In this document: positions 7,492-16,104 of the stretch, in pieces | How the letters are laid out: each line of letters begins with the position of its first letter | How positions within the stretch are numbered: the stretch's first letter is position 1 | Assembly: GCF_013019105.1 (NCBI RefSeq) | Contig: NZ_BLTE01000024.1 | Coordinates: forward strand, 1-46,216 | Direction: 5' to 3' | Source: Fundidesulfovibrio magnetotacticus | GTDB taxonomy: Bacteria > Desulfobacterota > Desulfovibrionia > Desulfovibrionales > Desulfovibrionaceae | Length of the DNA: 46,216 nt | The notes under the pieces: generated by a model | What the model was told of the DNA's origin: nothing | Database searches by the model: none | What the model saw: only the letters and a program-made list of their open reading frames with translations | Made by a program: the position numbers and the translations under genes

Positions 7492-7872
7492 CTACGCCTC
7501 CGACTTCCACAGCCCGTGGATGTTGCAGTACTCGCGCACGGCCACCTTCTCGGCCTGCACGCAGAACTCGGCCTCGGGCTTCTGGCCGGGCAGCAGGTCC
7601 TGGCGGTAGACCTTGCCGTCGGCGATGAGCTCGATGAACTCGATGTAGTGCTTTTCTTCCATGGGGTGCGCAACGCTGCCCACCATGACCTTGTAACCCG
7701 TGGCGGTTTTCTCGATCACCGGGACGTGCTTTTCCTTGGCCGCGTCCACGGTGTTTTCCTCGAAATACTTCATGGGCTGGCCGCAGCAGACCAGATCGCC
7801 GCCGCCGGGATGGAGCACTTCCACGATATTGCCGCACAGATCGCACTTGTACACGCCGTTTTTCTGAGTCAT
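7492..7872 (-). CDS. dfx: Desulfoferrodoxin (2Fe superoxide reductase)
   Basis: This 126-residue protein has both iron centres of class II superoxide reductase. The N-terminal desulforedoxin-like centre uses Cys10, Cys13, Cys29 and Cys30 (YKCDLCGN...LVCCGQP). The catalytic centre uses His49, His69, His75, His119 and Cys116, with the Glu47-Lys48 pair next to it. It reduces superoxide to hydrogen peroxide in the cytoplasm without making oxygen, with electrons from rubredoxin. It is the first gene of the dfx-ftn-ferritin-like operon. ATG at 7872 follows AAGGAG. A short AT-rich segment about 70 bases upstream is the likely promoter. Confidence 0.98.
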   Translation of the reverse strand: MTQKNGVYKCDLCGNIVEVLHPGGGDLVCCGQPMKYFEENTVDAAKEKHVPVIEKTATGYKVMVGSVAHPMEEKHYIEFIELIADGKVYRQDLLPGQKPEAEFCVQAEKVAVREYCNIHGLWKSEA

Positions 7873-8164
7873 GTCAACTCCTTACAGTTTGGTTTATGGT
7901 TCGTGCGCACCCGTCGGACGCGCGGAACATTCTCATTTGATAAACCATTTTCAAGAGAAATCCGCAAGGGCTTTCGCAGCGACCGCCTCGGATCCGGACA
8001 ATCCCACGTCCGCGTCGCCCGGGAGAGCCACCCCGGCAGCCCCGTAGCGTCAGCAACGGCACGGTCTTTGCCAGGAGGTAAGCGCGCCCCGCCCGGCGGC
8101 AGAATCCGCCGCCGGACGCAAGCCCGGCCCATCGGGCCGCCAAATTCTCCCGGAGGATCCGCCA
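7873..8164. promoter_or_regulatory. Divergent promoter region between dfx and the FlgO-like gene
   Basis: A 292-base gap between divergent genes. The only AT-rich part is 7890-7965. It contains TTGATAAACCATTTTCAA (7938-7955), an imperfect inverted repeat with 7-base arms. This could be an operator for a Fur- or PerR-like regulator controlling dfx, but the 4-base spacer does not fit the standard 7-1-7 Fur or PerR box. On the minus strand TTGAAA with a 17-base spacer to AATGTT is a weak promoter candidate. The part near 8000-8160 is GC-rich and shows nothing further. Confidence 0.35.
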
Positions 8165-9094
8165 ATGCGCGCCGCCACACTCGCCGCCCTGCTCCTCGCC
8201 GCCCAGGCGGCACACGCCCAGACCGTGGGGCCGGTGAACCCCGGCGCGCAGATGGAGGTCTCCACGCCGCGCTCCATCACCGTCAACGGAGTGTCGGTGA
8301 ACGTGCGCGACACCACCGGCGCGCGCCAGGGCTACCTGGTTCCCGACGGCAAGGGCGGCTATGTGGACTACGCCCCCGGTCCGGCCGCCAAGCCGCCCGT
8401 CTCCATGAACGACGCCGAGGAAATCCGGCTCTTCGCGCGCGAACTGGCCGCCCAGATCACCGGCGGCCCCACGGGCATGGGGTCCCTGGGAGGAGTCGTC
8501 AGCATTCCGTCGGCCTTCGTGGAGCAGGACAGCCGCGCGGCCACGCCCTTCGGCAGGCTCCTGGGCGAACAGATGACCTACGAACTCTCCAGCCGGGGCT
8601 TCGCCGTGCGCGACGCCAGAGGCAAGGCCCCCGCCCCGGCGCGCTCGAAGAAAGGCAAACCCGCCGAACAGCTGGCCGTGCTGGCTGGCTCCTATTACGT
8701 GGACCGCGACACGGTGTTCGTCAACGCCCGGCTGGTGGAACCCGGCGGGCGCGTGCTGCGCACGGGCTCGGTGCTCATGCCCATGACCCCCGTGCTGCGA
8801 CGCATCCTGGGCCTGCCCGATCCCACGGGGCTACGCCCCACGCCGCCCACGCTCATCGGCGCGCGAGACGTGAACGACCCGCCAGGGTCCGGCGCGCGCC
8901 AGGCCACCCCCTACGCGCCCGCTCCCAAGAAGGCCCCGCCGCGCAAGACCCCAAAAAAGACCGCGCAGCCCTGCCCTCCCGGTTGCGAGCCCGTGGACGC
9001 GGCCGCCAAGGCCCCCCAGACCAAGAAACCGGCCCAGGCAAAACCCGCTCCGGAAGCGCAACCCCAGCCGGCCCCGGCCCCGGCTCCCCAGTAG
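8165..9094 (+). CDS. FlgO-like secreted protein with a Pro/Lys/Ala-rich tail
   Basis: A 309-residue exported protein with a signal peptide (residues 1-19, cleavage after AHA). Residues about 80-225 match the FlgO domain pattern: a helix with FARELAAQITGG, IPSAFVEQDSRAATPFGRLLGEQMTYELSSRGFAVRDARG, a strand LAVLAGSYYVDRDTVFVNARLVEPGG and a closing strand. FlgO of Vibrio is an outer-membrane protein needed for flagellar stability. The last 80 residues are low-complexity Pro, Lys, Ala and Gln with one CPPGC, looking like a periplasmic tether. No flagellar genes lie nearby. It heads a three-gene set of exported proteins. The ATG follows GGAGG. Confidence 0.8.
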   Translation: MRAATLAALLLAAQAAHAQTVGPVNPGAQMEVSTPRSITVNGVSVNVRDTTGARQGYLVPDGKGGYVDYAPGPAAKPPVSMNDAEEIRLFARELAAQITGGPTGMGSLGGVVSIPSAFVEQDSRAATPFGRLLGEQMTYELSSRGFAVRDARGKAPAPARSKKGKPAEQLAVLAGSYYVDRDTVFVNARLVEPGGRVLRTGSVLMPMTPVLRRILGLPDPTGLRPTPPTLIGARDVNDPPGSGARQATPYAPAPKKAPPRKTPKKTAQPCPPGCEPVDAAAKAPQTKKPAQAKPAPEAQPQPAPAPAPQ

Positions 9095-9103
9095 GAGGCC
9101 GCC

Positions 9104-9355
9104 ATGCGCCCAGCCGTCATCCTTCTGGCGCTCGCCCTGGCAGCCTGCCAGGGCAGCTCCACCATCGTCATCCCCCAGGACGCGTCGAGCCTGGACCACT
9201 TCGCCCTGGGCCTGCGCTACAAGCAGGAAGGACGCTACCTGCTGGCCAGGGAGCACTTCCAGCTGGCCAAGGCCACCGCCAGGGACATGGACCTCGAACG
9301 CCGCTGCGACTCCGAAATCGACGCGGCCGACCGGGCCCTCAAAGCCCTTCGCTAG
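9104..9355 (+). CDS. Small lipoprotein with a TPR-like repeat
   Basis: An 83-residue predicted lipoprotein: hydrophobic N-terminus with lipobox LAAC, the lipidated residue being Cys15. The mature part holds a helix-turn-helix of TPR type (LDHFALGLRYKQEGRYLLAREHFQLAKAT). It lies 9 bases after the FlgO-like gene and 10 bases before a FlgO-like lipoprotein, so the three are very probably one operon. It may serve as an outer-membrane adaptor for its neighbours. I do not recognise a named family. Confidence 0.8.
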   Translation: MRPAVILLALALAACQGSSTIVIPQDASSLDHFALGLRYKQEGRYLLAREHFQLAKATARDMDLERRCDSEIDAADRALKALR

Positions 9356-9365
9356 GAGCACAGTC

Positions 9366-10094
9366 ATGAAACCCTACGCCTTGCTCACCCTGCTTGCGCT
9401 CTCCGCCTGCGCGCCCATGGCCAACGGCGAGATGGCCTATCTGGTCCAGGGGGTCGGCGAGTCCATGCCCTGGAACAACAAGAAGCCGGACATGAACGAG
9501 TACTACCCCCAGGCCGCCCAGGCCATGGCCGACGACCTGGACGCCCAGCTGGCCGCGCGCCTGGGCTTCGACCACACCACCACGCGCGGGCTCCAGTGGG
9601 TGATCGTGGCCACGCCAGCCGACCTGAACAACCTGACACAGGCCGCCCCTCTGGCCCGGGCCGTGGCCGAGCAGACGGCCCAGGCCCTCACGGCGCGCGG
9701 CTACTACGTGCAGGAGGTGCGCAAGACCTCCGAGGTGGTGTTCGACAAAAGCCAGGGCGAGTTCATGCTCACGCGCGACGCCCGCGCCCTGGCCACCAGG
9801 CGCTTCCAGGGCACCCTCGTGGTCACGGGCACCTACGTGGCCTCGCCTCAGGGCGTTCGCTTCAACATGGAGGCCATCGACGCCCGCAACAACGACGTTC
9901 TGGCCAAGACCAGCCGGGTCATCCCCATGAGCAGGCCAGTGGCCTACCTCATGGAGCAGCAGACGCCAGGACAGAGCAACGTGCGCCCCACCGTGGCCAC
10001 CGTGCCCGGAGCGGCCGATCCCGGCCCAAGCTACCAGCCCCAGGGCGACTGGCGCACCACCCGGCAGAAATTCCCGAACTTCCTGCTGCCCTAG
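9366..10094 (+). CDS. FlgO-like lipoprotein
   Basis: A 242-residue protein with a lipobox (ALSAC, Cys15) and, between about residues 45 and 195, a second copy of the FlgO-type domain: QAAQAMADDLDAQLAARL, a strand WVIVATPADLN, AEQTAQALTARGYYVQEV, TRDARALA and LVVTGTYVASPQGVRFNMEAID. The last 45 residues are polar and Pro-rich. It is the third gene of the exported set. The pair of paralogous FlgO domains, one soluble or tethered and one lipidated, suggests a hetero-complex at the outer membrane. Flagellar function is possible but unproved here. Confidence 0.8.
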   Translation: MKPYALLTLLALSACAPMANGEMAYLVQGVGESMPWNNKKPDMNEYYPQAAQAMADDLDAQLAARLGFDHTTTRGLQWVIVATPADLNNLTQAAPLARAVAEQTAQALTARGYYVQEVRKTSEVVFDKSQGEFMLTRDARALATRRFQGTLVVTGTYVASPQGVRFNMEAIDARNNDVLAKTSRVIPMSRPVAYLMEQQTPGQSNVRPTVATVPGAADPGPSYQPQGDWRTTRQKFPNFLLP

Positions 10095-10196
10095 AGCAGC
10101 CGGAAAACATCGGAAGCGGTCCACAAGCACGAAACCGGCTCTGCAGGCGGCCACGGCGGAAGCCGCACAGCCCGAACACGAACGACAGGGGGAACC

Positions 10197-10889
10197 ATGA
10201 ACCCGGCCGGCCAGTACATCGCCATGAACGCCGCGCGCGCCTTCCTCGCCAAGGATCACAACTTCTTCGAGCAGGGATACTACGACACGCTCTTCAACGT
10301 GATCATGCCCGAGAAGCTGAAGAAGGTCGTGCCCATCAACTACGAATACAAGGACAGGCACGTCCTCTATCAGGCCGTTCACGACAAGGCCGTGGGCAAC
10401 CGCCCCATCGACCTCCTGGAATTCGGCGTCTACCGTGGCCAGAGCATGGGCCAGTGGCTCGGCGTGAACCGCCACGAGCGCTCACGCTTCTTCGGCTTCG
10501 ACAGCTTCGAGGGTCTGCCCGAGGACTGGGTGGGAGGGCAGAAGGAAAAGGGCGCGTTCACCACCAACGGAGAAATCCCCGACATCGACGACCCCCGCGT
10601 GCGCTTCATCAAAGGCTGGTTCAACCAGACGCTCAACGCCTTCCTGGCGGACTTCCGGCCGCAGAACCAGCTGGTGCTGCACATGGACGCGGACCTTTTC
10701 TCGTCCACGCTCTACGTGTTGATGACCCTGGACCCGCTCATCAGGAAGGGAACGGTCGTGGTCTTCGACGACTTCAACCCCCGCGACGACTTCGGCGCGC
10801 TCTACCAGTACGCCAAATGCTGCGGCCGCAACTGGAGCGTGGTGGCCGTGCGCGAGGGACTGAGCAAGATCGGCGTCATCCTGCACTGA
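10197..10889 (+). CDS. TylF-like class I SAM-dependent methyltransferase
   Basis: A 230-residue protein of the TylF/macrocin O-methyltransferase type. The SAM-binding strand and loop read LLEFGVYRGQSMGQWL, followed by FFGFDSFEGLPEDW. The acidic metal-site strands are HMDADLFSST and VVFDDFN. TylF enzymes methylate sugar hydroxyls in antibiotics; distant homologues in other bacteria act on surface glycans or remain unassigned. No glycan genes adjoin it. The ATG follows AGGGGGA. It lies 102 bases after the FlgO-like lipoprotein and may be in its own unit or at the end of that one. Confidence 0.8.
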   Translation: MNPAGQYIAMNAARAFLAKDHNFFEQGYYDTLFNVIMPEKLKKVVPINYEYKDRHVLYQAVHDKAVGNRPIDLLEFGVYRGQSMGQWLGVNRHERSRFFGFDSFEGLPEDWVGGQKEKGAFTTNGEIPDIDDPRVRFIKGWFNQTLNAFLADFRPQNQLVLHMDADLFSSTLYVLMTLDPLIRKGTVVVFDDFNPRDDFGALYQYAKCCGRNWSVVAVREGLSKIGVILH

Positions 10890-11037
10890 GCGCCCCGGGG
10901 GCGCGGCGGATTTGGAACTGCCCGGAGAAGTCGGGCGGCGTCCTTGATCCGGCAGACTCCCGGGGTGACGTAGGGCTTCCTTGCAGCCCGTCCGTGACGG
11001 GCCAACGTGCTGCCCGCGCAGGACCCGTGAAACGCGA

Positions 11038-11073
11038 AAAAGCCCCGGGGCGGCCATGCCGCTCCGGGGCTTT
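11038..11073. terminator. Bidirectional terminator between the methyltransferase gene and dapL
   Basis: AAAGCCCCGGGGCGGC pairs with GCCGCTCCGGGGCTTT over a CAT loop, a 16-bp stem with one mismatch, flanked by A on the left and T on the right. It lies between convergent genes and can serve both. Confidence 0.85.
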
Positions 11074-11126
11074 CGTCATCTGCTCTCGCGCTCCCGCCGT
11101 GCGGCGGAGCGTCGCCCTGCCCTGCG

Positions 11127-12299
11127 CTAGATCTTCGCCAGCCGGGCCAGGGCTTCCTCGAGCTTATCCTTGCCCACGGTCATGGCGATGCGGAAGTAGC
11201 CCTCGCCCGCCTCGGGGGAGCCGAAGCCGTTGCCGGGGGTGAGCACCACGCCCGTCTCCTGGAGCACCTTGGTCACGAAGCCCTTGGAGTCGTACCCTTT
11301 GGGCACCTTGCACCAGAAGTAGAAGGTGGCCTCGGGCAGGCGGAACTCGATGCCCAGCTTCTTGAGGCCTGCGGCCAGGGCGTCGCGGCGCTCCTTGTAC
11401 ACGGCGCGGAACTTCTCGGCGTAGGGGTCGCCCTGCTCCAGCGCGGCGATGCCCGCCTCCTGCACGGCCTGGAAGATGCCGGAGTCCACGTTCTCCTTGA
11501 TCTTGCCCAGGCCCTTCACCAGACCTTCGTTGCCCACGGCCATGCCGATGCGCCAGCCGGTCATGTTGTAGGTCTTGGAGAGGGAGTGGAACTCGATGGC
11601 CACGTCCTTGGCCCCGGGGATCTCGAACACGGAGATGGGCTTGGCGGCCTCGTTGTAGTACATCTCGGTGTAGGCCGCGTCGGCCACCAGGATGGTGTTG
11701 GTCTCGCGGCACTTCTTCACCAGCTTCTCGTAGAAGCTCTTGGGCGCGCAGGCCGAGGTGGGGTTGTTGGGGAAGTTGGTGAAGATCATCTTCGCCTTGG
11801 CCCATTCGGCGTCGGAGACGGCGTCCAGGTCGGGCAGGAAGTCGTTGGCGTCGGTGAGGGGCAGGAACTTGGTGACGCCGCCCGCGAAGCCCGTGGCCAC
11901 GTTGTACACGGGGTAGTTGGGGGTGCACACCAGCACCAGGTCCCCGGGGTTCACGTAGGCCAGGGGGAAGTGGGCGATGCCCTCCTTGGAGCCGATGAGG
12001 CTCACCACCTCGTTGTCGGGGTCCAGGTCCACGCCGAAGCGGCCCTGGTACCACTTGGAGACGGCGGCCCGGAAGCTGCGCAGGCCCACGTAGGAGGGGT
12101 ACTGGTGGTTCTCGGCCTTCTTGGCGCCCGCGTGCAGGGCCTCGATGATGAAGTCCGGGGTGGGCATGTCGGGATCGCCGATGCCCAGGCTGATGATGTC
12201 CACGCCGCGGGCCTTGACCTCGTTCTTGACGCGGTCGATTTCGGCGAAGAGATATGGGGGGAGTGCGGCCAGGCGGTCGGCCATCGCGAACTGAGGCAT
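11127..12299 (-). CDS. dapL: LL-diaminopimelate aminotransferase (class I/II PLP aminotransferase)
   Basis: A 390-residue fold-type I aminotransferase. The N-terminal DIISLGIGDPDMPTP and HQYPSYVGLRSFRAAVSKW segments, the cofactor-contacting FTNFPNNPTSA, and the PLP lysine Lys242 in HSLSKTYNMTGWRIG are those of DapL. DapL converts tetrahydrodipicolinate directly to LL-diaminopimelate for lysine and peptidoglycan, and is usual in Desulfovibrio. Related alanine or aspartate aminotransferases share the fold, so the substrate is a family inference. ATG at 12299 follows AAGGAG by 7 bases. It is divergent from xerD across 80 bases. Confidence 0.85.
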   Translation of the reverse strand: MPQFAMADRLAALPPYLFAEIDRVKNEVKARGVDIISLGIGDPDMPTPDFIIEALHAGAKKAENHQYPSYVGLRSFRAAVSKWYQGRFGVDLDPDNEVVSLIGSKEGIAHFPLAYVNPGDLVLVCTPNYPVYNVATGFAGGVTKFLPLTDANDFLPDLDAVSDAEWAKAKMIFTNFPNNPTSACAPKSFYEKLVKKCRETNTILVADAAYTEMYYNEAAKPISVFEIPGAKDVAIEFHSLSKTYNMTGWRIGMAVGNEGLVKGLGKIKENVDSGIFQAVQEAGIAALEQGDPYAEKFRAVYKERRDALAAGLKKLGIEFRLPEATFYFWCKVPKGYDSKGFVTKVLQETGVVLTPGNGFGSPEAGEGYFRIAMTVGKDKLEEALARLAKI

Positions 12300-12379
12300 G
12301 TTACGCTCCTTGGGCGGTTGCGCGCGGGCGCGAGAAATGGGATAAAACGAGCCCCGGTCATAAAAAGAGGCCACCTGCG

Positions 12380-13333
12380 GTGTCAACTAAAACCAAACAG
12401 CAGCGCGGCGCGCCCCACCCGTGGGTGGACGCCTGGCTCGAACACCTCCTGGTGGTGAAGGGGCTCTCCGAGAACAGCCTTGCGGCCTATTCCCAGGACA
12501 TGCTCCAGTACCACGAGTTCCTGGAGGTGCGCGCCTCTTCCGTGGAGACCGCCACCGACCAGACCATCTTCCTCTATCTGATGTTTTTGCGCCAGAAGGG
12601 GCTCACGAGCCGCTCCCTGGCGCGCATGCTCTCCAGCATGCGCGGCTTCTACGCCCACGCCGTGGCCGAGGGATGGCTGGAGGCCAGCCCCGCCGCGCTC
12701 ATCGAAACGCCCAAGCTGCCGCGCACCCTGCCCGACGTGCTCACGCGCGAGGAGATGGACGCCCTGCTCTCCCGCCCGGACCTCTCCACGCCCCTGGGCT
12801 TCCGCGACAGGGCCATGCTGGAACTGCTCTACGCGGCGGGGCTGCGCGTCTCCGAACTGGTGAGCCTCACTCCCCTGGACTTCGACTCCCAGACCGGCGT
12901 GCTGCGCGTCTTCGGCAAGGGCTCCAAGGAGCGTCTGGCCCCCATCCACGCCCTGGCCCAGGACCTGCTCGCCCGCTACCTCCAGACCGTGCGCCAGGCC
13001 TTCCGCCCGGTGCAGGACGTGCTCTTCCTCAACCGCTCCGGCAAGGGGCTCACGCGCCAGGCCGTGTGGAAGCTCATCAAGCGCTATGCTCTTGAGGCGG
13101 GCATCCGCAAGGAGATCTCCCCCCACAGCCTGCGCCACTCCTTCGCCACCCACCTCCTGGAAGGCGGGGCCGACCTGCGCACCGTGCAACTGCTCCTGGG
13201 CCACGCCGACATCTCCGCCACCGAAATCTACACCCACGTGCAGGCCGAACGCCTGATGGGGGTGCACAGAAGCCACCATCCCCGCTCCAAGGCCCCGGCC
13301 GGGGCGTCCAAGACTTCAAGGAAGGATTCATGA
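12380..13333 (+). CDS. xerD: Tyrosine recombinase XerD
   Basis: A 317-residue tyrosine recombinase. All six catalytic residues are present: Arg156 (AAGLRVSEL), Lys180 (FGKGSKER), His249 and Arg252 (HSLRHSFATHLL), His275 (LLGHADIS) and nucleophile Tyr284 (EIYTHV). The N-terminal SAM-like domain (EHLLVVKGLSENSLAAYSQD) is typical of XerC/D, which resolve chromosome dimers at dif. I chose the GTG at 12380 because AGAGG lies 9 bases upstream; an earlier open frame would overlap the dapL start. The stop overlaps the next gene (ATGA). It is a housekeeping recombinase, not a mobile-element integrase. Confidence 0.93.
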   Translation: MSTKTKQQRGAPHPWVDAWLEHLLVVKGLSENSLAAYSQDMLQYHEFLEVRASSVETATDQTIFLYLMFLRQKGLTSRSLARMLSSMRGFYAHAVAEGWLEASPAALIETPKLPRTLPDVLTREEMDALLSRPDLSTPLGFRDRAMLELLYAAGLRVSELVSLTPLDFDSQTGVLRVFGKGSKERLAPIHALAQDLLARYLQTVRQAFRPVQDVLFLNRSGKGLTRQAVWKLIKRYALEAGIRKEISPHSLRHSFATHLLEGGADLRTVQLLLGHADISATEIYTHVQAERLMGVHRSHHPRSKAPAGASKTSRKDS

Positions 13334-16029
13334 TCCCCAAGCCTGCCAAGGGCTTGTCCGCTCCCACGGTCGTAACCGCCCACATCAACGCAGACTTCGA
13401 CGCCCTGGCCGCCATGATCGCCGCCAGCAAGCTCTACCCGGACGCCACGCTCATCTTCCCCGGCAGCCAGGAGAAGAACCTTCGCAACTTCTTCATCCAG
13501 AGCGCCACCTACCTCTTCAACTTCAAGACCTTCAAGGACATCGACCCCGACTCCGTGCGCACCCTGGTGCTCGTGGACACGCGCCAGCGCTCCCGCGTCT
13601 CCCACGTGGCCCCGCTCCTGGAGCGCCCGGGCGTGGAGGTGCACCTCTACGACCACCACCCCGACACCGAGGAGGACGTTCCCGGACAGGTGAGCGTGGT
13701 CAGGCCCTGGGGCTCCACCACCACCATCCTCACGCACCTGATCCGGGAGAGGGGGCTCTCCCTCACCCCCGACGAGGCCACCTTCCTGGCCCTGGGCATC
13801 TACGAGGACACGGGCTCCTTCACCTTCACATCCACCGTGGAGGAGGACTTCCAGGCCGGAGCGTGGCTCAAATCCCAGGGAATGGACATGGCCACCCTCT
13901 CGGAGCTGCTCACCCGCGAGCTCTCGGCCGAGCAGATCACCATCATGAGCGCGCTCATCGAATCCGCCGCCACCTACGACATCAACGGCGTGGAGGTGGT
14001 GGTGGCCCAGACCGCCATGGACAACTACGTGGGCGACTTCGCCCTTCTGGCCCACAAGCTCATGGACATGCAGAACATACGGGTGCTCTTCGCCCTGGCC
14101 CTCATGAAGGACCGCGTGCACCTGGTGGCCCGCTCGCGCACCGCCGACGTGGACGTGGGCCGCATCTGCGCCTCGCTGGGCGGCGGCGGCCACGCCTACG
14201 CCGCCTCGGCCTCCCTCAAGGACAAGACCCTCACCCAGGCCCGGGAAGACCTCTTCGGGCTGCTCTACTCCCAGGTGAACCCGCAGATCCTGGCCGCCTC
14301 GCTCATGAGCGCCCCGGCCAAGACCGTGCGCGAGGACCAGACCCTGGCCCAGGCCGACGAGGTGATGACCCACTTCGGCCTCAAGGCCGTGCCCGTGCTG
14401 GACGCCGGAGACGGGCAATGCGTGGGCATCCTGGAGCACGACATCGTGGACAAGGCCGTCAAGCACGGCCTGGGCGGCTCCCAGGCCGGGGAGTACATGG
14501 TGCACGGCGCGCTGTGCGTCGCGCCCGCCACGGAGCTCTACCGCATCACAGAGATCATCCTGAACCAACGCCAGCGCCTGGTCCCCGTGGTGGAGAACGG
14601 CAAGGTGGCAGGCGTGGTGACGCGCACGGACCTGATCAACGTGCTCGTGCGCGAGCCCGCGCGCATCCCCGAGACCGTGGGCGCGGGCAGGCGCGGCGAG
14701 CGCAGCATGGCCGGGCACCTGCGCGACCGCCTGCCCAAGGGCCTGCTGGCCCTGCTCAAGCGGGCGGGAAGCCTGGCCAAGTCCATGGGCTACGAGGCCT
14801 ACGTGGTGGGCGGCTTCGTGCGCGACCTCATCCTGGGCAGGCCCAACCTGGACCTGGACCTGGTGGTGGAGGGCGACGGCATCCTCTTCGCCGAGGCCAT
14901 GGCGCGGGAGCTGGGCGGACGCGTGAAGAGCCACCACAAGTTCCAGACCGCCGCCGTGCTTCTGCACGACGGCAACCGCGTGGACGTGGCCACCGCGCGC
15001 CTGGAATACTACGAGTATCCGGCGGCTCTGCCCACGGTGGAGCTCTCCTCCATCAAGATGGACCTCTACCGGCGCGACTTCACCATCAACGCCCTGGCCA
15101 TCCACCTCTCGCCCGAGCGTTTCGGCAGGCTCGTGGACTTCTTCGACGCCCAGCGCGACCTCAAGGACCGCATGATCCGCGTGCTGCACTCCCTTTCCTT
15201 CGTGGAGGACCCCACGCGCATCCTGCGGGCCATCCGCTTCGAGCAGCGCTTCCACTTCAAGATCGGCGCGCAGACCGAACGTCTCATCAGAAACGCCATC
15301 GCCAACCAGTTCGTGCACAAGCTCTCGGGGCCGCGCGTGTTCCACGAGATGCGCCACATCATGGAGGACGACAGGCCCCTGGCCAGCATCCGGCGCATGG
15401 ACGAACTCAAGCTCCTGGCCGCCATCCACCCGGACCTGGCCCTGGACCCGCGCAAGGACGAGGTGCTCGCCGAGGCCGAGCGCGTCATCACGTGGTATGC
15501 CCTGCTCTACGTGGAGCCCAAGCCCGAGGTCTGGCGCATCTACTTCCTGGGCCTGTGCGCCGGCATGGAGGACGACCAGGTGCAGGGCGTGGCCCGCCGC
15601 CTGGGCTTCTCCAAACATCTGGAGGAGAGCTTCCTGGCCCTGCGCCACTCCATCCGCAACACGGCGCAGCAGATTTTCGAGTGGGATTACCGGCGCGGGC
15701 TGCACAGCGAACTCTACTTCCTGCTCAAGGACCTGCCCCTGGAAGGCGTGCTCTACCTCATGGCGCGCAATCCCAAGGAGACCGTGCAGCGCTCCATCTC
15801 GCTCTTCCTGACCACCCTGCGCACCCTGCGCGTGGAACTGGCCGGGGCGGACCTGAAGGCCATGGGCCTGCCGCCCGGGCCGCGCTACGCCCAGATCCTG
15901 CGCGCCGTCACGGCCGCCATGCTCGACGGCAAGGCCACCTGCCGGGCCGAACAGATGGCCCTGGCCAAACGCATGGCCGAGAAGGACATGGGGCTCGAAT
16001 GGATGCCGGGGGCTGCCCCGACCCCATGA
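13330..16029 (+). CDS. DHH-CBS-tRNA nucleotidyltransferase fusion (A-adding enzyme type)
   Basis: An 899-residue multidomain protein. Residues about 15-310 are a DHH/DHHA1 phosphoesterase (HINADFDALAAM; DHHPDTEED; GGGGHAYAASAS). About 315-440 is a CBS pair (MSAPAKTVREDQTLAQADEVM...; VVENGKVAGVVTRTDLI). From about 475 comes a class II poly(A) polymerase/tRNA nucleotidyltransferase: VVGGFVRDLILG, then DLDLVV with the catalytic carboxylates, RRDFTINALAI, and the RILRAIRFEQRF basic motif. Such fusions in deltaproteobacteria and Aquifex relatives add A to tRNA 3' ends, with a separate CC-adding enzyme elsewhere. The start overlaps xerD by 4 bases, so they are coupled. Confidence 0.92.
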   Translation: MIPKPAKGLSAPTVVTAHINADFDALAAMIAASKLYPDATLIFPGSQEKNLRNFFIQSATYLFNFKTFKDIDPDSVRTLVLVDTRQRSRVSHVAPLLERPGVEVHLYDHHPDTEEDVPGQVSVVRPWGSTTTILTHLIRERGLSLTPDEATFLALGIYEDTGSFTFTSTVEEDFQAGAWLKSQGMDMATLSELLTRELSAEQITIMSALIESAATYDINGVEVVVAQTAMDNYVGDFALLAHKLMDMQNIRVLFALALMKDRVHLVARSRTADVDVGRICASLGGGGHAYAASASLKDKTLTQAREDLFGLLYSQVNPQILAASLMSAPAKTVREDQTLAQADEVMTHFGLKAVPVLDAGDGQCVGILEHDIVDKAVKHGLGGSQAGEYMVHGALCVAPATELYRITEIILNQRQRLVPVVENGKVAGVVTRTDLINVLVREPARIPETVGAGRRGERSMAGHLRDRLPKGLLALLKRAGSLAKSMGYEAYVVGGFVRDLILGRPNLDLDLVVEGDGILFAEAMARELGGRVKSHHKFQTAAVLLHDGNRVDVATARLEYYEYPAALPTVELSSIKMDLYRRDFTINALAIHLSPERFGRLVDFFDAQRDLKDRMIRVLHSLSFVEDPTRILRAIRFEQRFHFKIGAQTERLIRNAIANQFVHKLSGPRVFHEMRHIMEDDRPLASIRRMDELKLLAAIHPDLALDPRKDEVLAEAERVITWYALLYVEPKPEVWRIYFLGLCAGMEDDQVQGVARRLGFSKHLEESFLALRHSIRNTAQQIFEWDYRRGLHSELYFLLKDLPLEGVLYLMARNPKETVQRSISLFLTTLRTLRVELAGADLKAMGLPPGPRYAQILRAVTAAMLDGKATCRAEQMALAKRMAEKDMGLEWMPGAAPTP

Positions 16030-16104
16030 GCGATCCGTTGTCCGGCGGAAGGCTTCGGAAGGCCTGCCCCGTCAGACGGCAGCAGGGCCGGGCCGCGCGG
16101 GGTC

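Noticed and set aside
7938-7955. A Fur or PerR box upstream of dfx
   Set aside because: The repeat has a 4-base spacer and mismatches; it does not fit the 7-1-7 arrangement, so it is listed only within a low-confidence regulatory region.
12380-13333. The tyrosine recombinase as integrase of a mobile element
   Set aside because: Length and motifs are XerD-like, no att repeats or tRNA end adjoin it, and the overlapping downstream gene is housekeeping.
13228-15705. An 825-codon minus-strand frame opposite the DHH-CBS-nucleotidyltransferase gene
   Set aside because: No family pattern; rich in His, Gly and Val as expected of a shadow; the plus-strand protein has all its motifs.
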